From assembly GCA_002688035.1 (NCBI GenBank), contig NZBU01000002.1, positions 2,122-66,121 of the forward strand: a stretch of 64,000 nt of DNA. Direction: 5' to 3'. This document shows, one piece after another, positions 16,899 through 25,920 of the stretch. Below the pieces are notes generated by a model. It was not told where the DNA came from. It searched no databases and saw only the letters and a list, made by a program, of their open reading frames with translations. Both the position numbers and the translations under genes were made by a program. The stretch's first letter is position 1. The number at the start of each line of letters is the position of its first letter. This DNA is from Candidatus Iainarchaeum sp. Lineage in GTDB: Archaea; Iainarchaeota; Iainarchaeia; Iainarchaeales; GCA-2688035.

Positions 16899-17524
16899 AT
16901 GTTGAATCAGCCAACAAGGCCCTGAAAGACTACGAAGAACATGTTTCTTTGGATGATGACGGTTGGGCAAGAAAGAGAGCGCAAGAAGCACTCAAATTTG
17001 TGGGCGAGCAAAGTCTTCGCGTTCTTAATGCAGGATGCGGTCCAGGCTTTGACTCTGACGAGTTCAAGAAAGCCGGGCATTATGTTGTTGGAATAGACTT
17101 TGACAAAAAACTTGTTGACTTTGCAACAAAAAACGGTTTCCATGACGAGGGAAAAGTTGCAGATCTGTTACAGAAGCTTCCACTCAAAGATAACGATTTT
17201 GATGTAGTTCTTTGTAGTGAAGTGGTGGAGCACTTACCATTGATTGAGCCTTTTTTGAAAGAGTGCCACAGGGTATTGAAGAAAGGCGGACTATTACTAT
17301 TGACTACAGACAATCCTACTTACATTAAGAATAGAATAAAGTTCTTGCTTGGAAAAGCAGACTTCCTGGTTCATCAACCGCACGTTCACTTATACACTCC
17401 CGCAAAACTAAAAGAGTTCTTGGAGAAAAACGGTTTCCATGTTCTGCACAAAAAGAATATTGGACACTTCATCCGCGCCGAGTGGGGCGACGTATATCTC
17501 ATGGTAGCAAAAAAGGAGAACTAA
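16895..17524 (+). CDS. Class I SAM-dependent methyltransferase
   Basis: A 209-residue Rossmann methyltransferase beginning at GTG 16895, overlapping the rmlA stop. VLNAGCGPGFDSDEF is SAM motif I, GIDFDKKLVDFA the acidic motif, DVVLCSEVVEHLP the motif IV region and LKKGGLLLLTTDN the post-motif strand. It belongs to the Methyltransf_11-like group and is probably an O- or N-methylase acting on a sugar or nucleotide sugar made in this operon. A modification of an isoprenoid carrier cannot be excluded. Confidence 0.85.
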   Translation: MNVESANKALKDYEEHVSLDDDGWARKRAQEALKFVGEQSLRVLNAGCGPGFDSDEFKKAGHYVVGIDFDKKLVDFATKNGFHDEGKVADLLQKLPLKDNDFDVVLCSEVVEHLPLIEPFLKECHRVLKKGGLLLLTTDNPTYIKNRIKFLLGKADFLVHQPHVHLYTPAKLKEFLEKNGFHVLHKKNIGHFIRAEWGDVYLMVAKKEN

Positions 17525-17527
17525 GAA

Positions 17528-17869
17528 ATGACACCGTTTAGGAAAGGTAAAAAAGTACCCAGAAGACCTCAACTAGGAGTAAAGATGTCACAAATGCACT
17601 TACAAAAAATGACTGCCGCGGTCCAGAGATTCGAAGGACATCTTAGTATGAAACTAAGAGGGCACACTGTTGAGCCGCAGATTCTAAAGTCTACTTTTGA
17701 AGAGGTTATAAACGGAAGAGAACGTATGCTTTCACCTGCCCAACAACATGCAGCAGAAGTGATAAGAAACACAATAAAAAAACCTGATGTTACTATTCAA
17801 GAAATACAGGATATTCTTAACGGGCGCACCTGCATTTTTAAAGTGCACCCAGATAAAATACCGAGATGA
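17528..17869 (+). CDS. Unknown 113-residue basic protein in the rml/radical SAM operon
   Basis: I do not recognise this protein. It is basic at the N terminus (FRKGKKVPRRPQLG), has no membrane span or signal peptide, and ends in a Cys-containing tail (NGRTCIFKVHPDKIPR). It sits three bases after the methyltransferase and six before the radical SAM gene, so it is almost surely co-transcribed and translated. The 3' end of the gene can form an imperfect hairpin (17822-17829 with 17843-17850) just before the next start. An accessory partner of the radical SAM protein or methyltransferase is possible but is only a guess. Confidence 0.6.
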   Translation: MTPFRKGKKVPRRPQLGVKMSQMHLQKMTAAVQRFEGHLSMKLRGHTVEPQILKSTFEEVINGRERMLSPAQQHAAEVIRNTIKKPDVTIQEIQDILNGRTCIFKVHPDKIPR

Positions 17870-17875
17870 TACTTA

Positions 17876-19336
17876 ATGAAAATCCTGCTAGTCAACCCCC
17901 CGTTTTTGCCAAAGTTCAGTAGAAGTAGCAGAAGCCCTGCTGTACCAAAAGGTGGAACTCTCTATTATCCATTGTGGCTTGCATATGCAACAGGGGTATT
18001 GGAAAAAGAAGGGCATGACTGTAAACTTGTTGATGCTCCAGCACAGGGCTTGAGTAGAAAAGACATTCTAAAAGTTGTGAAAAAGTTTAAGCCCGAAGTT
18101 GTTGTCTTGGATACTAGTACTCCGAGTATTTACAACGATGTGGAAGTATTGGAAGAGATTAAGGCAAAGCATGATTGTTTTGCAGTTTTGGTTGGAACAC
18201 ATGTTAGTGCTCTCCCTTTGAAAACAATGAAGCTTAGTGATAAGATTGACGCAATTGCAATCAAAGAATATGATTACACTTTAAGGGAGCTGGCGAAAGA
18301 GTTGGGTAAAAAGAAGCCTGTGCTCAAAAAAGTGAAGGGTCTGGTTTTCAAGAGCGGCAAAAAGATTGTGAACACAGGTGTTAGAAAGCCAATAGAGAAT
18401 TTGGATGATATTCCATTCGCAAGCAAAGTTTACAAGAAACATTTGAATCACAAAAATTATTTTTACAGTGCAAACCTTTGGCCGGAAATAACAATTGTTA
18501 CAGGTAGAGGTTGCCCGTTCAACTGCTTGTTCTGCAACTGGGTGCAAAACCTTAACCCTGGAAAGTACAGGACGAGAAGCATTACTAATGTGATAGAAGA
18601 ATTCAAATATATTGAAAAAGAATTCCCTGAAGTAAAAGAAGTTTTCCTAGAAGATGACACTTTCACAGCAGACTTTAGAAGGGTAAAAGAATTCTGTAAG
18701 AAAAAGATTGACGCAGGAATAAAGGTTAAGTGGAGTTGTAATGCTAGAGCAGATGTTCCACTAGACGTTCTAAAGCTAATGAAGAGAGCGGGCTGTAGGC
18801 TACTTTGTGTTGGATTTGAGTCCGGTAGCCAGGCAATTTTGAACAAAGCGAGGAAAGGAACAATTATTCCTAGAATTGAGAAGTTCATGCAGGATGCAAA
18901 GAAAGCAGGAGTACTTGTTCACGGCTGCTTCATGGTTGGGAATATTGGGGAAACAACTGACACTGCAAGGCAAACAGTAGAGTTTGCGAAAAGACTGAAT
19001 CCTGATTCGGCACAGTTCTTCCCAATAATGGTTTATCCTGGAACTGGAAGTTATGAGTACTTCAAAAAACAAGGCTGGCTTATAACCGAGGATTACAGCA
19101 AATGGCTGGATAGTGAGGGTTCACACAATTGTATGGTTTCAACACCACAGTTAAGCAACAACGAGCTTGTTAGACTTTGTGATGAAGGAAGAAGAGCATT
19201 CTATCTTCGACCAAATTATATGACGGGGAAGGCATTGCAGATTGTTAAGACTCCAGAGGAAGCAAGGAGAATTCTCAAAAGCGCTTTTACACTAGCAAAA
19301 TACTTGCTGCGAGGGAGCAAGGGAGTGAAGAAATGA
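17876..19336 (+). CDS. B12-binding-domain radical SAM protein
   Basis: A 486-residue protein of a different subfamily from the three paralogues. N-terminal cobalamin-type domain (LLVNPPFLPKFSRSSRS, LVDAPAQGLSRKDI, LVGTHVSALP), then cysteines C213-x3-C217-x2-C220 in GRGCPFNCLFC, EDDTFTADFRRV, GFESGSQAILNKARKG and a family-typical C-terminal PIMVYPGTGSYEYFKKQGW. It most resembles the one at 52.5 kb. It is co-transcribed with RmlB/A and overlaps the next GT2 by four bases, so its substrate is likely a sugar or lipid-linked intermediate of this branch. C-methylation is the most common reaction of relatives. Confidence 0.88.
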   Translation: MKILLVNPPFLPKFSRSSRSPAVPKGGTLYYPLWLAYATGVLEKEGHDCKLVDAPAQGLSRKDILKVVKKFKPEVVVLDTSTPSIYNDVEVLEEIKAKHDCFAVLVGTHVSALPLKTMKLSDKIDAIAIKEYDYTLRELAKELGKKKPVLKKVKGLVFKSGKKIVNTGVRKPIENLDDIPFASKVYKKHLNHKNYFYSANLWPEITIVTGRGCPFNCLFCNWVQNLNPGKYRTRSITNVIEEFKYIEKEFPEVKEVFLEDDTFTADFRRVKEFCKKKIDAGIKVKWSCNARADVPLDVLKLMKRAGCRLLCVGFESGSQAILNKARKGTIIPRIEKFMQDAKKAGVLVHGCFMVGNIGETTDTARQTVEFAKRLNPDSAQFFPIMVYPGTGSYEYFKKQGWLITEDYSKWLDSEGSHNCMVSTPQLSNNELVRLCDEGRRAFYLRPNYMTGKALQIVKTPEEARRILKSAFTLAKYLLRGSKGVKK

Positions 19337-20301
19337 AAGCAAGTGTGATAATTCCCGCTTACAATGCAGAGAGAAGCATTGGAGCATGCCTAGCAAGTTT
19401 GCAGGAACAAAGTTTCAAAGATTTTGAGACAATTGTTGTTGATGATGGAAGCAAGGACAGGACTGCAGAAGTAGTGAAGAGTTTTAAGGGAGTAAAGCTT
19501 TTTGTTCAAGCAAATACAGGGCCTGCTGCCGCTAGAAACCTTGGAGCAGAGAAATCAAGTGGGAAAATAATCATTTTTTTAGATAGCGATTGTGTTACAA
19601 CTATGGATTGGTTAAAAGAAATGCTTGCGCCCTTTGCCGAGAGTGAAGTTGCAGGAGTGCAAGGCAGGTACAAGACAGAGCAAAATAAGATTGTGGCTCG
19701 CTTTGTGCAACTTGAGATTGAAGAGCGTTATGAGAAGATGGCAAGGCACAAGTACATTGATTTTATTGGGAGCTATGCTGCAGCATATAGGAAAAATGTC
19801 TTTGACAAAATGAATGGTTTTGACACAAGCTTTCCAATGGCAAGTGGGGAAGATACAGATTTGAGTTTTAGGATTAGCAAGGCTGGTTACAAAATGGTTT
19901 TTAACCAGAAGGCAATTGTTTTTCACACGCACCCCGAATCACTTGCAAAGTATTTGAAAGTAAAGTTTTTCCGTGCACTATGGAGAATGAAGATTTACAA
20001 GAAACACAAGAGAAAAATGATCAAGGATGCTTACACTTCCCAAACAATTAAGCTACAGGCTTTACTTTTTTACTTAATCTTTGGTGCACTGTTGTTAGTG
20101 CCATTTTTCAGTGAAGCACTTTACTACACAGGAATACTATTTGGATTATTAGTTTTGACAACGCTTCCTTTCTCACTGTGGGCACTTACAAAGGACTTTG
20201 CGGTAGGGCTTGTTAGTCCAGTCATAATTGTGCTTAGAACTGCGATGTTTGGATTTGGGATGATGGGGAGCATACTCAATCATTTGAGGAGATTAATTTG
20301 A
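19333..20301 (+). CDS. Family 2 glycosyltransferase with C-terminal membrane helices
   Basis: A 322-residue GT-A enzyme: SVIIPAYNAERSIGACLASL, IVVDDGSKDRTAE, FLDSDCV (D-x-D) and SGEDTDLSFRISKAGY. Two or three hydrophobic segments near residues 235-315 fix it in the membrane. It overlaps the radical SAM gene by ATGA and the next GT4 by TTGA, indicating coupled translation. Expected to add a sugar to the polyprenyl-linked glycan on the inner face. Donor is not known. Confidence 0.88.
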   Translation: MKASVIIPAYNAERSIGACLASLQEQSFKDFETIVVDDGSKDRTAEVVKSFKGVKLFVQANTGPAAARNLGAEKSSGKIIIFLDSDCVTTMDWLKEMLAPFAESEVAGVQGRYKTEQNKIVARFVQLEIEERYEKMARHKYIDFIGSYAAAYRKNVFDKMNGFDTSFPMASGEDTDLSFRISKAGYKMVFNQKAIVFHTHPESLAKYLKVKFFRALWRMKIYKKHKRKMIKDAYTSQTIKLQALLFYLIFGALLLVPFFSEALYYTGILFGLLVLTTLPFSLWALTKDFAVGLVSPVIIVLRTAMFGFGMMGSILNHLRRLI

Positions 20302-21404
20302 AAGTTGCACAAGTAGTAAATCATTTTCACCCCTGCATTGGCGGGAAAGAGAGTATTGTAAAGGAACTTTCCCTTGGATTAAAGCAGTCAGGGCACAAGG
20401 TTTCTGTTTTTTGTTTGGATAAGTGTGCTGAAGCTGGTAAAAAGTTAAAGCCAAGGGAGCAGTGGAATGGAATTGAGATTAACAGGTTTCCTTTCTTGGA
20501 TTTACGCTTTTTGAAAGTCGGTTTTCCGAATTTGGGAGAATTGACAAAAGCGGATCTTGTGCATGCGCATGGCCTTTGCTTCCTAACAGACTTTCTTGCG
20601 CTAACAAAATTCTTGTACAATAAGCCGTTAGTGCTTTCAACTCATGGCGGAATATTTCACACAAAAACAATCTCGACATTAAAGAGATTATACTTTTACG
20701 GTTGGCTCAAACTTATTGGAGGTAGCTTTGACAAGATTATTGCAGTTAGCAAAAACGATTTTGAATTATTCTCAGAAATCTTCCCGGAAGAAAAGATGGA
20801 ACTAATTGAGAACGCGATTAATGTTGAAAAGTTTGGAACAGTTAAAAGACAGGCAAGACCAAACAGTTTCCTATTTGTGGGCAGGCTTAGTAGGAACAAG
20901 CAAGTTGACAAATTACTAGAGGCTTTTGCAATTGTTTTAAGGGAGAAGCCAAATGCAGTTCTCTCGATTGTGGGAAAGGATTTTGATGGAATACTCCCAG
21001 AGTTAAGGAAGAAGGCAAAAGAACTCAGTATTGATAAGAATGTGTGGTTTAAGGGAGCAGTAAGTGACCAAAAACTATTAGAGTTATACTCAGAGAACGT
21101 ATTCTTTGTTTTAGCTTCAAGCTATGAGGGATTTGGAGTAAGTGCAATAGAAGCAATGGCCGCAGGCCTAGTTCCGATACTAAATACACTCCCTTCATTC
21201 AAAAGCTTTGTAAAAGAAGGGAGCAATGGTTTCATAGTTGACTTTGAGAATTCTGAGAGTGCGGCAAGAAAAATGGCGGATGCATGCTCCCTTGGAACAA
21301 AACTAAGAACTATTAGTGCGAATGCAAAGCAGTCTGTTCAAAAGTTCTCTTGGAAAGAAAAGCTCAAAGAATTCGAAAAAGTCTACAACAAAACTATCTT
21401 CTAA
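20298..21404 (+). CDS. Family 4 glycosyltransferase
   Basis: A 368-residue GT-B retaining enzyme starting at TTG 20298 in a TTGA overlap. NHFHPCIGGKESIVKELSLG is the N-terminal acceptor-side loop, HAHGLCFLTDF and STHGGIFHTK follow, and the donor domain has FVGRLSRNKQVDKLLEAF and EGFGVSAIEAMAAGLVPI (E-x7-E). It is the last gene of the rml unit and its end overlaps the convergent radical SAM gene by 11 bases, so the two transcripts could interfere. Confidence 0.88.
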   Translation: MKVAQVVNHFHPCIGGKESIVKELSLGLKQSGHKVSVFCLDKCAEAGKKLKPREQWNGIEINRFPFLDLRFLKVGFPNLGELTKADLVHAHGLCFLTDFLALTKFLYNKPLVLSTHGGIFHTKTISTLKRLYFYGWLKLIGGSFDKIIAVSKNDFELFSEIFPEEKMELIENAINVEKFGTVKRQARPNSFLFVGRLSRNKQVDKLLEAFAIVLREKPNAVLSIVGKDFDGILPELRKKAKELSIDKNVWFKGAVSDQKLLELYSENVFFVLASSYEGFGVSAIEAMAAGLVPILNTLPSFKSFVKEGSNGFIVDFENSESAARKMADACSLGTKLRTISANAKQSVQKFSWKEKLKEFEKVYNKTIF

Positions 21405-22905
21405 GAATTGAGCGCACATTTCTGAATAGCATTAAGAGCTTGTGCTCTATTGGGAAAGCAAAGAACCTATGCTTCCACCTGAACAAAGCTGTCTTGTGAA
21501 AAATCCAGTGAATTGGTTTTAGGCCCTTTGCATGTCTCTGCAAATACTTGTTGCAAGAGTAAGGGAAAATAAAATCCATTAGCTGTTGAACCTTCCCATA
21601 AAGCTCGTCAGAAATCCAGGGAAGATTCTGCTGCTCGATGTCAAAGAAAGCCCACTCTTCAAGCTTTTTTGGGGGCTTGAAGCCAAGGTCTATGCTCTTT
21701 TGGAACAAAGGATTTCCAGGATAAGGAGTAAAGACAAACAACAAGACTTCAAAGTAATCTTTTGTTGGATAGGCTTGGTCAAGCATGTCAAGAATTGCGT
21801 TCAACTCTTTCTCGGTTATTGCGTTTCGCTCTGCCTCGCTCTTGGCCTGCTTGTAGGATGGAAAAGGTAAACCAACCATTAGAGAAGGAGTAATCTCAAT
21901 GTCATACTCCCTTGCAAGTTCGATAAGTTTTACTGTGTCCTCAATCGAAGTCATCTTATTAATTAAATCAAGGCCTTCCTGCATTCCTGACTCTGCACCC
22001 ACCAAGATATCGGCACAGCCACTTTTCCTCATTAGCTCCCAGGTTTCTTTCTTCATGTTTATGAGCTGTCTTGTCCTACCATTAACTCTGCCCCACTTTA
22101 TGTTCAAATTGCGCTTGATTATTTCTTTGCATATTTCCTGTACTCTCTTTTCACTTACAAAGAAATTGTCATCACTAAAAGTAACAAAGCCAACATCATG
22201 TTTCTTCACAAGCTTTTGTAAGTCTTCGCCAACACGCTTTGCACTCAGACCCTTCCACATTCTCTTGAAGACAAGCGGTTCTGCGCAGAAGCCGCAGTCA
22301 AATGGACAGCCCTGGGAAGTAATGTAAACTAGTTCACGAAGTTCATCCCTGTCATCAATAAAATCTTCAACATTAATCAAGTCAACAGGCAAGGGTGGGA
22401 AGTTATTTGGATCTTCAAACGGCCTTGGCTTGTTGAAAACAATTTTTTTGTTTTGATCCTTGTAGGCAATTCCCTGCAGGCCACGCAAAGATTTTCCTGA
22501 TGCAAGTCTCTCTGTAAGCTCTGCAAAAGTTCTTTCTCCCTGTCCAATTACAACAATGTCAGCATACTTGCTCTCCAAAGTTTGTTGAGGGAGAATTGAT
22601 GCGTGCCAGCCACCCCAAATAATCGGTAACTTCGGGTTAGCCTTTCTAACTTTTTGTATCATGTCAATTGCATTCTGAATCTGATAACCCGTAAGACAGC
22701 TAACTGAAAAACAAACAGCGTCCTTTGCGTGCTTCAAAAGCCTGGACTCAAAGTCATAGCGATCTGTAGCCGAGAAAACCTGCACATCAAACTTACTCCT
22801 ATCAATAAGAGAAGTAGTGCTAAGAACCGACAGTGGCATTGCATGGTGATAATCATGTTTATGCGGTTTGGGTAAGAACACTACTACTTTCTTCTTTTCA
22901 ACCAA
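21394..22905 (-). CDS. B12-binding-domain radical SAM protein (paralogue C)
   Basis: A 503-residue protein starting at TTG 22905. Same architecture and spacing as paralogue B: LPKPHKHDYHHAMP, IIWGGWHASILPQQTLES, and C200-x3-C204-x2-C207 in SQGCPFDCGFC. The C-terminal FPYSCNKYLQRH and RWKHRFFAFPIEHK are again shared. It stands alone on the minus strand with a GCTTTTTAAAACATTTAAAG promoter (22932-22951), divergent from the phosphodiesterase operon. Dispersed duplication within one island suggests related but distinct substrates. Confidence 0.88.
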   Translation of the reverse strand: MVEKKKVVVFLPKPHKHDYHHAMPLSVLSTTSLIDRSKFDVQVFSATDRYDFESRLLKHAKDAVCFSVSCLTGYQIQNAIDMIQKVRKANPKLPIIWGGWHASILPQQTLESKYADIVVIGQGERTFAELTERLASGKSLRGLQGIAYKDQNKKIVFNKPRPFEDPNNFPPLPVDLINVEDFIDDRDELRELVYITSQGCPFDCGFCAEPLVFKRMWKGLSAKRVGEDLQKLVKKHDVGFVTFSDDNFFVSEKRVQEICKEIIKRNLNIKWGRVNGRTRQLINMKKETWELMRKSGCADILVGAESGMQEGLDLINKMTSIEDTVKLIELAREYDIEITPSLMVGLPFPSYKQAKSEAERNAITEKELNAILDMLDQAYPTKDYFEVLLFVFTPYPGNPLFQKSIDLGFKPPKKLEEWAFFDIEQQNLPWISDELYGKVQQLMDFIFPYSCNKYLQRHAKGLKPIHWIFHKTALFRWKHRFFAFPIEHKLLMLFRNVRSILRR

Positions 22906-22974
22906 TAGAAATCACGCCTTAGAAAGTTGGGGCTTTAAATGTTTTAAAAAGCTATTTGAAGCTGGTTTTTGATT

Positions 22975-22999
22975 ATTGTACCATAGCCCATATATAAAG
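22975..22999 (+). promoter_or_regulatory. WTTGYACCA element plus TATA box in a divergent promoter
   Basis: ATTGTACCA (22975-22983) and TATATAAAG (22991-22999) precede the phosphodiesterase operon. Over 25 bases it lines up without gaps with the rml promoter. Radical SAM paralogue C is transcribed away on the other side. Confidence 0.62.
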
Positions 23000-23060
23000 C
23001 TTTTCTGATAATTTTAGATACTGATTCAGTCGTTAAAGACTTGTTTTGGAGTGTTATAAT

Positions 23061-24578
23061 ATGGTCAAACTAATTGCTATTGGAGTCGATGGTGGAACGC
23101 TAAGTATAATCAAAGACTTAGCGAATAAAGGAGAACTACCTGCATTCAAGAAAATCATGCAAAACGGTTCATATGGCAAGCTTAGAAGCCTAAATCCCCC
23201 TGTAACCTGCCCACTCTGGAAGAGTTATAGTACTGGAAAAAACTATGCAAAACTTGGTTCTTACGGTTGGATTGACGTTGACCTAGAAGAAAAAAGAATG
23301 AGAGTCAATACTAGCAAGCACTTTAGAAAGTACACAGAGATCTGGGATTATGCAGGGGATGCTGGTTTAAAGTCTGGTGTAATAAACATGTCTCTTAGCT
23401 TTCCTCCGCAAAAAATTGATGGTTTTTTTATCTCAGGGAATGCTCCAAGTGACGAAGCCTCCTATACTTATCCAAAAAGTTTGAAAGAAGAGATTACAAA
23501 AAAACATAATTACAAGGTTTCAAAGTCAAAGCTCAAGATGTGGATTGAAACCCCTGAACTCGTGAAAGAAACAATGGAGGTAATAAAGTCCAGGTTTGAT
23601 GTTGCAAAGGCAAAGGTAAATGATGTTGATTTCATGCAAATAATTGCTTATAGGACAGATGCAGTAATGCACTTCATGTGGCAAAGCGATTTCATGAGAG
23701 ACGTTTACAAGTTAATCGACAAAGAAATCGGTGAGCTGATGGATGCAGCAGGAAAAGACTGCGACTTTGTGATAATGTCAGACCATGGTTTTAGAACACT
23801 TGACTGGATCTTTTACTCCAACAACTGGTTGAGGGAGCGCGGTTATTTGGTTGAGAAAAAAAATGCGGGAGATATTTTCAATAGGCTTGGGATCTCCAGA
23901 GATTTGCTCTTCAAAATTACTAATGCACTGCACCTCACAAAAATTTTCAAGAAACTGGTTCCAAAGTCCACGTTAAAAAGTATCAAAAGTTGGCATGGAG
24001 AGATTGGTGGAGCTGACACCATGTATATAATTGACTGGGATAAGAGTAAGATAATTGGACAGTCTGCAGGAGCATTTTACATCAACCGTGAGGGTAAGGA
24101 AAAGCAAGAGCTGATTGACCAGTTGGTTAAAGAACTTCGCGAGCTCAAGAATCCTGCGACAGGAGAAAAAGTAATTGGGGACATTGTTTTCAAAAAAGAT
24201 ATTTACAATGGAGAATTTATTTCAACGGCACCTGACCTTATTGGAGAGCCAAGGGATAAAGTAGAGATTAACGGTTCACTAGGACCAAAAGGATTATTCT
24301 CCAATGAACACCATTGGCAGGCAACACACGCACTGAATGGAATGTTCTTCCTTTACGGCCCAAGCTTCAAAAATGTTAAAGAAGAAGGCAAAGCTTCACT
24401 ACTAGACATCATGCCAACAGTACTGCATGCAATGGGACAAGCTATTCCAACTGATGTTGACGGAAAAGTCTTGGAAGAATACTTTGTGAACAAGAAAAGC
24501 GTTGCTTTTAGAGATCCTCTCCCTGAAAAAGATGAGACCGTAACATCAACTGAAAAAGACAGCATTACCCCTGATTAA
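23061..24578 (+). CDS. Alkaline-phosphatase-superfamily phosphodiesterase (type I nucleotide pyrophosphatase-like)
   Basis: A 505-residue protein of the alkaline phosphatase fold. Metal-site D10 in GVDGGTLS, candidate nucleophile T49 in PVTCPLWKSYSTGK, the metal motif SDHGFRTLDW, and a late His in ATHALNGMFFLYGP. No signal peptide is seen, so it seems cytoplasmic, as are many archaeal relatives found in glycan loci. It may cleave or transfer a phosphodiester on a nucleotide sugar or glycan. ATG 23061 is favoured over an upstream TTG at 23046. It is head gene of a seven-gene operon behind a shared promoter. A related protein lies at 45 kb. Confidence 0.86.
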   Translation: MVKLIAIGVDGGTLSIIKDLANKGELPAFKKIMQNGSYGKLRSLNPPVTCPLWKSYSTGKNYAKLGSYGWIDVDLEEKRMRVNTSKHFRKYTEIWDYAGDAGLKSGVINMSLSFPPQKIDGFFISGNAPSDEASYTYPKSLKEEITKKHNYKVSKSKLKMWIETPELVKETMEVIKSRFDVAKAKVNDVDFMQIIAYRTDAVMHFMWQSDFMRDVYKLIDKEIGELMDAAGKDCDFVIMSDHGFRTLDWIFYSNNWLRERGYLVEKKNAGDIFNRLGISRDLLFKITNALHLTKIFKKLVPKSTLKSIKSWHGEIGGADTMYIIDWDKSKIIGQSAGAFYINREGKEKQELIDQLVKELRELKNPATGEKVIGDIVFKKDIYNGEFISTAPDLIGEPRDKVEINGSLGPKGLFSNEHHWQATHALNGMFFLYGPSFKNVKEEGKASLLDIMPTVLHAMGQAIPTDVDGKVLEEYFVNKKSVAFRDPLPEKDETVTSTEKDSITPD

Positions 24579-24597
24579 AAAAATAAGAATTGATACT

Positions 24598-25920
24598 ATG
24601 CAAAGTCTTGCAATTGGTTTGGTTGAACAAAGTCCTGGTTGGGAACAACTACTATCTCAAGAAGGGCTTTACTGGAAGAAATGTGATTTGAGCAAACCTG
24701 TTTCTGTAAAACAGTTCGCAGTAATAGTTGTGAACAGAAAGCTATCTGAGAAAGAACAAGACAATCTAGATGTGTTTGGATCTACTGGAGGAGAAGTACT
24801 GCACAGTGTTGAAACCGAGAAAAAGATTGTGAGCGAGAAGATAGGGAGAAAGGGTTTCAGGGCGGCAGGAAAGTGTTTGCCGGAACAAGTTTCAAAAGTT
24901 GACAAGGGAACAGTTAGAAAAGAAGTTGCAAAAGAACTGCGAAGACTGTTGGCAAAAAGAAGACTTCCTTACGTTCAAAAATGGTTTTTTCCAAAGAAGA
25001 ATGTTCTATCCTTTCACCTTGATGTAGACAATGATGATGTAGATGCCGTGCAACGTGTTTTGGAGAGTACAAAAGAGGCAAGATTAAAGCCAACTTGGTT
25101 TGTGAATGGAAAAGCTTGTAAAGAAAAACCAGTCATAGTTAGCTTGCTTGAACACCACAACCAAATAATTGGCTCGCATGGTTGGGAGCACTCAGTACAC
25201 AAGTTGACTGCGCAGAACAGTGCAAGCATTAGAAAGAGCATTGATTTCTTGAAAAAGAATGGAGTGAAGAGTGTGAAAGGTTATTCTTCACCAGACGGAC
25301 ACTGGAATACAGGCCTTGAAAAAGCAATGGAGTCAAACAAAATAGATTACGCTGTTTGCTTCGCAAAATCTTTCCTGGATTTACCATTTGAAATAAACAA
25401 GACAATGATTCTGGGAAGTTATCCTATTTGTGTTGGAATCATGAAGACTCGTGATTTTAGCGAGAGAAAGATGAAGCAGTTTTTCAAAGAAGCAATCGAT
25501 AATTGTTTGGATGCAGAAATTCCCTGCCTACTCTATGGACATCCAAGCAAGAGAATGGAGCGCTATCCAAAAATTATAAATTTTATCGCAGATTATGGAA
25601 GAAAAAAGGGTTTGGACATTGTTTCACTCGAAGAATACACTGCTTGGTGGAGAAAGCGTTCGGGAAAGAACTTCCAGGCGTTTGTTGACAAGGGAAATCT
25701 TGTTGTGAAAACAGGGAACAATGACAGCGACTTCAAGCTGCGCGTTGTAAGCGATGGAAAGCAAAGACTCATGCCGTTGAAGAGTGCGCGCGTTAGATTA
25801 AAAGGAAGTTCATGGAAAAAGTTTTCAGAAAAGAAAACCAAGTTTACATGCAAGGGATTCACAAGGCCCGGTGTAAGGCACATTGGAAAGAGACTTGCTG
25901 GAAGAATACTGGGGAAATGA
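24598..25920 (+). CDS. NodB-like polysaccharide deacetylase with N-terminal extension
   Basis: A 440-residue protein. The NodB-homology domain covers about residues 135-360: HLDVDNDD (D142/D144), SHGWEHS (H194, H198, the metal histidines), YSSPDGHWN and CLLYGHPSKRM. The first about 130 residues and the last 80 are unassigned. No signal peptide, so it acts inside the cell, probably removing an N-acetyl group from a sugar intermediate. It lies 19 bases after the phosphodiesterase and overlaps the GT2 start by ATGA. The deacetylation fold also occurs in xylan and peptidoglycan deacetylases, so substrate is open. Confidence 0.82.
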   Translation: MQSLAIGLVEQSPGWEQLLSQEGLYWKKCDLSKPVSVKQFAVIVVNRKLSEKEQDNLDVFGSTGGEVLHSVETEKKIVSEKIGRKGFRAAGKCLPEQVSKVDKGTVRKEVAKELRRLLAKRRLPYVQKWFFPKKNVLSFHLDVDNDDVDAVQRVLESTKEARLKPTWFVNGKACKEKPVIVSLLEHHNQIIGSHGWEHSVHKLTAQNSASIRKSIDFLKKNGVKSVKGYSSPDGHWNTGLEKAMESNKIDYAVCFAKSFLDLPFEINKTMILGSYPICVGIMKTRDFSERKMKQFFKEAIDNCLDAEIPCLLYGHPSKRMERYPKIINFIADYGRKKGLDIVSLEEYTAWWRKRSGKNFQAFVDKGNLVVKTGNNDSDFKLRVVSDGKQRLMPLKSARVRLKGSSWKKFSEKKTKFTCKGFTRPGVRHIGKRLAGRILGK

